Below, in pieces: positions 61,301 through 64,000 of a DNA stretch of 64,000 nt (position 1 is the first letter of the stretch; every line of letters begins with the position of its first letter). The stretch comes from Halichondria panicea (taxonomy: Eukaryota; Porifera; Demospongiae; Suberitida; Halichondriidae). The position numbers were made by a program, and so were the translations under genes. The notes below the pieces were generated by a model, which was not told the DNA's origin, did no database searches, and saw only the letters and a program-made list of their open reading frames with translations. The stretch spans positions 4,904,169-4,968,168 of the forward strand of contig NC_087386.1 of assembly GCF_963675165.1 (NCBI RefSeq), written 5' to 3'.

Positions 61301-63377
61301 ATGTACATACATAATTTTCGCAAACTTATACCACCTCTAGGAATAGTTTTTAGACCAGGCATGTGTGTGTAATTCATGCACTCCTGGTAACAATTGACTA
61401 ATCACATTCAACGCACCTCATTCGAGTAGTTGGCCTTCCCTCCACTCTCGCTGTACCCCAGGGCTTTGTACAACTTCTCCTTTTCCTTTGCTAACTCCAC
61501 GTCCGTGGGCGGCTGTGTAATGATTGGCTCCTGGTCAGGTGACCCTGTGACCCAGCTTGTGGTCCACCCCCACAAACCACCCCCTCCAGACTTGGCCTTC
61601 AGTTCCTCACGAGCCGCTAATTGTCTCTCAACCTTAGAAATGACAAAATTTCAACGACAATCTTAGTAGCAACAGAAATACGAAATACTCCATATTGTAG
61701 CACACCGTACACCATGTAATTATAGGCTCATATTCAGTTTAATTATAAGCTGATCCTTTTGTTTACATTATAACTACATTTATGTATGCAGAATTTGTAA
61801 GGAATGCTCAACCTAGCCTCGGCCACAGCCTCGAGGGAAGAAAATTCATCTCTCTCGAAGGAAATGGGAGTGGGGACGACGCTACCCTCTACCCTCAACC
61901 CTGTGTGTTGCTGTTGCAAACAATATTCTGCAAAACCTTCACAATCTTACGATCTTATGGTCACACTCACTTACAAGCCTTCCTTCCTGAGAACACATTT
62001 ACTTGGAATTTCAAAGACATGTATATACTTATACAAGTAGTTTGTAAAATAATCTGTTCATATGTACACGTGGTTAACATCAAACTAATTAATAATACCA
62101 AGTGACATAGTTACTATAAACCCACGGTTACCTTGCTCTCAGCCAGCTGTCGACACAGAATGATATTGACTACGTCCAAACAAGCTTCTAGCTCCTGTTA
62201 CACGAGATTAAAATAATGGTAGAAAAAGTGAACTGAATGTACTACAACGTTTTACTACTATTAAATTAAACATGAACTTTGCGAGTGCTAGCGGTGGCTT
62301 CGCAGCAAAAACAAGATGATGACATCACGATCCTTACCAGATTGCACAAGTTAGATCGCAAATGTCAAAACTTCTGCTCATTCACAAAACATTGAAGTAA
62401 TATACAGTATACAACATACATGTATCCTCATGCACATAGTATTTGAAAACTGTTGTGCTCAATGCCAGCAGAAAACGAGACATGAGTTAGACCATAGATA
62501 GAGTAGAAGGGGATTGGAAACAGAAGTACCCTCGAAGTACCATCCGTGTATCTCTGCGGTTTTAATCGAGGCTTACTTTTAACATGAAGGCTAAACATGA
62601 ATAAGTCATGAGAATTGTTTTACTGTCTGTAAAAAGTCCAAGAGCAGTTCTGCTGCTAAACATCAACTTTCATCTCATACTTGAGGCCACAGAACACTAT
62701 TTAGTTAACACAGCCTTAGCAGGAACACAAGCATGAAAAAGCGCTCTGTGTACCTCTAGCTACTTCACAATCAAGATTATATTTTCTTCCTTTCCAATTG
62801 ATACCTACCATCAGGGGGCATGTGATTCAGTAACGGGGGTAGCTCTGAGATGTATGCATAGGACACAATAATTTTCCCGGGATTTTGCAGGAGATACAAG
62901 GATGCATGTTTCTGCAGAGCCACTACGTAGACTTCATTGTAAAAACATCACGTGAATCACTTCTGTTTCCAATCCCTCTTCTACTCTATCTATGGTTAGA
63001 CAAAAGTCGTCACACCTCACACAAATGACACCCACAACAGTAATATACATTTTTGGCAGGTTAATAAATAGAGGAATCCTACCAACAGTGGCTGTAAATA
63101 AGGAGATGGACAGTTTGAAAACACATGCTATGGATATTTTAGTTACATAAATAGAGGGGGACCAGTTTATAATGCTAGACACATTCTACTGCATGTACTC
63201 ACAAAACCACTAAGATCATGAGAGAATGCCCTCCATTATAGGTGGAGAAGGCAGAGCTCTCCACATGCAGAGTAGGCCATTGCTAAACTTACATCTAGTT
63301 CCCCCTGGAGCGTATCTGAGACCTTCTTAGCAAGCAGCTTCTCAACATACCGCTCTCTGTACCTCTTGCATCTTGCC
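39690..63377 (-). CDS. VPS13: VPS13A/C-type bridge-like lipid transfer protein (internal 48 exons)
   Basis: VPS13 proteins are rod-like bridges moving phospholipids between organelle membranes at contact sites. I placed 48 exons with GT-AG borders; their total of 6352 nt gives one leading nucleotide plus 2117 codons with no stop. Landmarks in order are LDVVNIILCRQ, KLYKALGYSES, VQIIYDA, FDIELRNVQ, the acidic SSDDEVWYTAEE, two FLNKIK/FL-EL lipid-channel units, ISWYTD, WEPLLEP and RIRSPLQ, all matching VPS13A/C order. Missing are about 400 N-terminal residues (right of the window) and the C-terminal VAB remainder, ATG2-like and PH regions. The exon lists are in the six segment entries that follow. 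Relation to A versus C is not settled. Confidence 0.93.
41523..41595 (-). tRNA. tRNA-Ile (anticodon GAU)
   Basis: A 73-nt cloverleaf on the minus strand. The acceptor stem GGTCCAT/ATGGACC is perfect, D arm GCTC...GAGC, anticodon loop CTGATAA with anticodon GAT (41560-41562), T arm GTGAG/CTCAC with TTCAAGC, discriminator A. A T-rich run follows the 3' end (AGTTTTTGCTCTTTTTGC), suitable for RNA polymerase III termination. It lies in the VPS13 intron between exons 43 and 44. Confidence 0.93.
41679..41751 (-). tRNA. tRNA-Ile (anticodon GAU)
   Basis: A second copy in the same intron, about 156 bp from the first, with differences only in the D loop (AGTCGGTA) and variable region (AGGCC). Anticodon at 41716-41718. 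Flanks on both sides are duplicated with it. Confidence 0.93.
41813..41885 (-). pseudogene. Decayed tRNA-Ile copy
   Basis: A third tandem copy keeps the anticodon region (tatcagcacga) and the 3' part but has lost pairing in the acceptor, D and T stems (for example gaacacgtgactgtcc). It is unlikely to be functional. Confidence 0.75.
42588..45516 (-). CDS. VPS13: VPS13 exons 35-41: mid-region
   Basis: Exons: 45466-45516, 44967-45082, 44268-44446, 43785-43873, 43243-43658, 42927-43043, 42588-42752. Landmarks are MLVLKATLKSIEIELF, FASLDLHQFSSTVCIES, KVMEDEGSTVPLVSVSFNI, SAKVLVDVVFIFLLLDYF, ISELAIFATRVSNL and VVLSFSPTTVRLILHVVKAL. The large exon 39 (416 nt) carries a Ser/Pro-rich linker (SLKSPSPTPEPIEE) likely to be disordered. 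The hairpin element 43996-44207 sits in the intron between exons 37 and 38. Confidence 0.88.
43996..44207. mobile_element. TACCGTATA-family hairpin element
   Basis: It begins taccgtatagcat and ends acccgctatacggta; subterminal gggtataaatg and its inverse. Intronic (between VPS13 exons 37 and 38). Confidence 0.75.
45245..45424. mobile_element. TACCGTATA-family hairpin element
   Basis: taccgtatagcgggtagttt at the left; aacctgctataatacggta at the right. It lies in the VPS13 intron between exons 35 and 36. Confidence 0.7.
45636..45860. mobile_element. TACCGTATA-family element, near-complete hairpin
   Basis: taccgtatagcatgtaattt at the left, attacccgctatacggta at the right, with several attcgtgg/ccacgaat inverted repeats inside. 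It is similar to 18012-18213 and is in the intron containing the VWC gene. Confidence 0.8.
45962..46280. mobile_element. Inverted-repeat element, 319 bp
   Basis: Arms of about 33 bp (atcaagagttcattaggaag at the left; inverse atcaagggttcattaggaag at the right), with nested smaller inverted repeats (ggcaatgaataaca). It lies just downstream of the VWC gene. Confidence 0.75.
46416..47162 (-). CDS. Secreted VWC-domain protein, intronless, nested in a VPS13 intron
   Basis: 248 residues from the ATG at 47162. Signal peptide MKLSLLLLFVLSTLVVCDS, a Ser/Asn-rich linker with N-glycosylation sites, then a von Willebrand C domain at about 52-119 (CWLRARGC, WYPDPCTLCDCSGC, CFGFP, and the CCPEC signature). 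A second Cys-bearing part follows (YNCSVVPAK, KSCQSDVVIHDC, FRCVPFEM, GRKCRNY, VGECRK, LRCIEYF), possibly cystine-knot-like, which I cannot name. The C-terminus is Gln-rich. VWC proteins usually act outside the cell, often binding BMP/TGF-beta-type ligands; that role here is inference. A TATA-like tataaga lies about 60 bp upstream (47221-47227). It sits on the same strand as its host gene between exons 34 and 35. Confidence 0.85.
   Translation of the reverse strand: MKLSLLLLFVLSTLVVCDSAKLPDHLQEHLATSPSNEDATNNENSTNSNCTTCQPNTELPCWLRARGCITTNAFGQRQWYPDPCTLCDCSGCSKIKCPMLNCFGFPTATRPGKCCPECDFGVSEYNCSVVPAKVKSMYVSLGDKSCQSDVVIHDCNQRFGTDREGKSFRCVPFEMRHTHNFGRKCRNYAGIVQVRYKDVGECRKQESDETMLLNNQFPQDVVINREKYRGLPLRCIEYFASQQQQQHP
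47662..50287 (-). CDS. VPS13: VPS13 exons 28-34: second internal repeat unit
   Basis: Exons: 50137-50287, 49834-49885, 49629-49722, 49095-49316, 48544-48770, 48247-48394, 47662-47758. Landmarks are VAEGGVNIRVTAVVGTVELA, LFVSKITNFLKELQVSQEA, SAQESATAAINA, LKAPEIVVPLHSNSGEVIVA, DLGVLRLSNSFHL, LEPFNLSLVMKRNLSISWYT and DADIEALCQVLTGNL. The unit mirrors exons 20-27 but seems to lack the part equivalent to exons 17-19. Exon 34 joins exon 35 across the long intron that contains the VWC gene. Confidence 0.9.
47979..48086. repeat. 54-bp tandem duplication
   Basis: Two near-exact copies (tggtggttggttctattcac start) lie in the intron between exons 33 and 34. Confidence 0.9.
48788..48872. repeat. (GT)n microsatellite with GC variants
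   Basis: A GT-rich tract immediately upstream of VPS13 exon 32 on the minus strand. It produces false reading frames. Confidence 0.95.
49339..49415. repeat. (GT)n microsatellite
   Basis: A GT-rich tract just upstream of VPS13 exon 31. Confidence 0.95.
50493..54720 (-). CDS. VPS13: VPS13 exons 17-27: first internal repeat unit
   Basis: Exons: 54466-54720, 53884-54032, 53166-53380, 52997-53048, 52703-52754, 52588-52632, 52104-52220, 51961-52053, 51517-51785, 50842-50992, 50493-50603. Landmarks are SLTVTSVSTSVQHRTWDT, GPQFQSLFAST, LTGIELILSDD, VTILFRFLNKIK, SAKEAAAKTATRT, VLVLPLSALSQAAFIADLG, LKVKNNF, VEPLEFSGVVTRSLSSW and YHVTMSLLSSLNEG. The pattern of helix linker, KAP-type strand and ADLG recurs in the next segment, showing an internal duplication. 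The intron 51000-51510 contains a 53-bp tandem repeat. Confidence 0.9.
51067..51450. repeat. Intronic tandem repeat, about 53-bp unit, about 7 copies
   Basis: Units contain ggaaatttatgatatggtaa, ggagcatcaaat and cacaaaagacaaact with scattered changes. It gives false plus-strand frames. It lies between exons 25 and 26. Confidence 0.85.
53700..53830. repeat. Interspersed repeat shared with 62279-62400
   Basis: Both copies have ttgcgagtgcta, tgacatcacgatcctt and cttctgctc in the same order. Unclassified; intronic in both places. Confidence 0.6.
54994..58339 (-). CDS. VPS13: VPS13 exons 9-16: groove segment and candidate FFAT region
   Basis: Exons: 58272-58339, 57421-57496, 57226-57294, 56695-56828, 56007-56079, 55834-55896, 55468-55555, 54994-55145. 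Landmarks are SPYLIVPENGVL, STVLLVDFGSLQV, YDDFDIELRNVQ, DDWERARR, IKVSGSLPKLKLSLSDKKL, IIQSLPLPPPSL and SSDDEVWYTAEE (55105-55140). The last lies where VPS13A/C carry their FFAT motif for ER-resident VAP proteins. The intron between exons 12 and 13 holds two tRNA genes, and a decayed duplicate of the end of exon 9 lies in the following intron. Confidence 0.9.
55105..55140 (-). other. Candidate phospho-FFAT motif in VPS13
   Basis: SSDDEVWYTAEE: an acidic run followed by aromatic residues, T, A and E. In human VPS13A/C the FFAT motif that binds ER VAP proteins is at the equivalent place after a Ser/Asp/Glu run. Thr at the fourth core position would make it the phosphorylation-dependent type. 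The aromatic order (W-Y) is not canonical. Confidence 0.55.
56109..56181 (-). tRNA. tRNA-Ile (anticodon GAU)
   Basis: A 73-nt cloverleaf with the same sequence as 41679-41751, anticodon at 56146-56148, all stems intact. It lies in the intron between VPS13 exons 12 and 13. The T run after its 3' end is shorter (AGTTTTTAAATC). Confidence 0.93.
56265..56337 (-). tRNA. tRNA-Ile (anticodon GAU)
   Basis: An identical body with the same 3' flank as the 41 kb copies (AGTTTTTGCTCTTTTTTGCTGGAC), anticodon at 56302-56304. It is tandem to 56109-56181 at a 156-bp period. Confidence 0.93.
57733..57793 (-). repeat. Duplicate of the end of VPS13 exon 9 and its donor region
   Basis: The stretch aligns with 58231-58294, which spans the last 22 or so nt of exon 9 and its donor. 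Here the donor GT has become GC (AAGCGAGG against AAGTGAGG) and no acceptor side is present, so it is not an exon. Two inserted elements lie between the copies. Confidence 0.75.
57797..57935. mobile_element. AGAGGAGG-type hairpin element
   Basis: agaggaggtttgacatgcgt and the inverse agaggaggtccgacatgcgt at the other end; internal gaatcactacaagt repeats inverted. Related copies at 22948-23071 and, more distantly, 58856-58991. Confidence 0.85.
57955..58200. mobile_element. CTAAAGTC-type element with both ends
   Basis: The left ctaaagtctatttgtgctga and inverted right ctaaagtcgatttgcgttga are terminal inverted repeats. The interior is shared with 17140-17362. Confidence 0.75.
58443..58831. mobile_element. 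TACCGTATA-family element, 389 bp
   Basis: taccgtatatgctcgatcag and inverted taccgtatatgcttgatcag. The interior has several tagcctc/gaggcc-like modules and no gene. Intronic between exons 8 and 9. Confidence 0.8.
58856..58991. mobile_element. AGAGGAGG-type hairpin element, diverged
   Basis: agaggaggtccgacatgagt at the left, inverted agaggagatacgacacga at the right; an attgagttaattagtcac arm is repeated inverted inside. Confidence 0.7.
59088..63377 (-). CDS. VPS13: VPS13 exons 1-8: end of chorein part, first lipid-groove segment
   Basis: Exons: 63293-63377, 62132-62194, 61417-61632, 61108-61175, 60777-60940, 60306-60406, 60008-60066, 59088-59172. Encoded landmarks are YRERYVEKLLAKK, LEACLDVVNIILCRQ, the loop GGGGLWGWTTSWV, KEKEKLYKALGYSES, YVAHKVVVDLRKVSLQLY, NISVTASLGSLTM, LKPVQIIYDA and RLEEAKTQGRAGLEH. 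These correspond to roughly residues 385-740 of human VPS13A/C by recalled alignment. Exon 5 needs the acceptor at 60940/60941 (ctag) rather than a nearer cag to keep frame. The first intron contains the 62491-62996 element. Confidence 0.9.
59233..59434. mobile_element. TACCGTATA-family hairpin element
   Basis: taccgtatagcgcgaaattt and its inverse at the right end, with tttcgtgg-type internal repeats. It lies 60 bp upstream of exon 8 on the minus strand. Confidence 0.8.
62491..62996. mobile_element. Inverted-repeat element, about 506 bp
   Basis: accatagatagagtagaagg and its inverse at the far end, arms of about 37 bp containing gattggaaacagaagt. Intronic between VPS13 exons 1 and 2. Confidence 0.75.
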
Positions 63378-63721
63378 CTGAGGGAGTGCATGAGAGGGGT
63401 GCAAGTTCACTATACATCTGAACACATGCACAGTCATACGAAGAACGTTAATTTACAGGTGCTCAAAGCTGCTATATAGCCAATAACTATAATAATTACA
63501 CATAAGCTTCAATGTATATTATAAGGCCACAGATTGACTACATGTATACAACTACATGTACAAGGAATTAGTATACTGCAGGGTTTCATTTAGGGGAATT
63601 GGCTGAATTGACTTCCATATAATTTATATGTGTGTTACTGACTTCCATAGTGGTTTCTCGCAAAACATTCTAGTAATACGGTAGATCTATGAACAGGAAA
63701 TAGGTCAGAAGCAATTGAGAC

Positions 63722-63907
63722 GAAACCAGGAGGTCAAGAGTATGAAACCAGGAGGTCAAGAGTATGAAACCAGGAGGTCAAGAGTATGAAACCAGGAGGT
63801 CAAGAGTATGAAACCAGGAGGTCAAGAGTATGAAACCAGGAGGTCAAGAGTATGAAACCAGGAGGTCAAGAGTATGAAACCAGGAGGTCAAGAGTATGAA
63901 ACCATGC
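63722..63907. repeat. 22-bp minisatellite, 8 exact copies plus a partial one
   Basis: The unit gaaaccaggaggtcaagagt plus at is repeated without change from 63722 to 63897, with a decayed copy near 63980. The perfect identity suggests recent expansion; it lies in the intron upstream of exon 1. Confidence 0.95.
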
Positions 63908-64000
63908 AAACACATGAACACAACACATAATTAGAAACACATATTGGCTTATGTCCTTCGGCAACCATGAGGGCGGGTAGTATGAAACCAAACACATGAA

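Overview
The window looks like nuclear DNA of an early-branching animal, most probably a demosponge. The reasons are a many-exon VPS13 gene with short GT-AG introns, a eukaryote-type tRNA-Ile, a secreted von Willebrand C protein, abundant hairpin-type DNA elements and microsatellites, and a large intronless family of Cys-rich multipass membrane proteins of a type I recall, from memory only, as expanded in sponges. No search was possible, so the taxon is an inference.

Left part (1-38 kb): a tandem array of intronless paralogues of about 600 residues. Each has a signal peptide, an ectodomain with about 15 cysteines ending in a CGRCLPGHSPLAYSYD motif, about 9-11 hydrophobic segments and a basic cytoplasmic tail (RAWR-GY ... 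DR-VNP). Clade A lies on the minus strand: a partial gene at 1-346, then 1813-3486 (nonsense-truncated), 7341-9149, 12035-13864 and a truncated copy at 15962-16354. Clade B lies on the plus strand: 20343-22166, 23629-25497, 27305-29215, 32254-34140 and 36156-38033. The two blocks are divergently transcribed from a centre near 16.4-20.3 kb. Between the genes lie many relics of both clades, conserved promoter and 3' flank blocks, DNA-element hairpins, a roughly 0.5 kb interspersed repeat and a broken Ty1/copia-type fragment. This is birth-and-death evolution with gene conversion, as in receptor families; ligand and function are unknown.

Right part (39.7-63.4 kb): one VPS13A/C-type lipid-transfer protein gene on the minus strand. 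I could place 48 consecutive exons that keep a single frame for 2117 codons. The 5' end (about 400 residues) lies beyond the right edge. The last visible exon (39690-39869) ends at a good donor inside the start of the VAB/SHR-BD region, and no continuation is visible before the array. Its introns hold an intronless secreted VWC-domain gene (46416-47162), four intact tRNA-Ile(GAU) genes plus one decayed copy, and at least ten hairpin-type elements.

The array and the VPS13 gene show no evident functional link. Their junction at 38-39.7 kb is the structurally odd point of the window.
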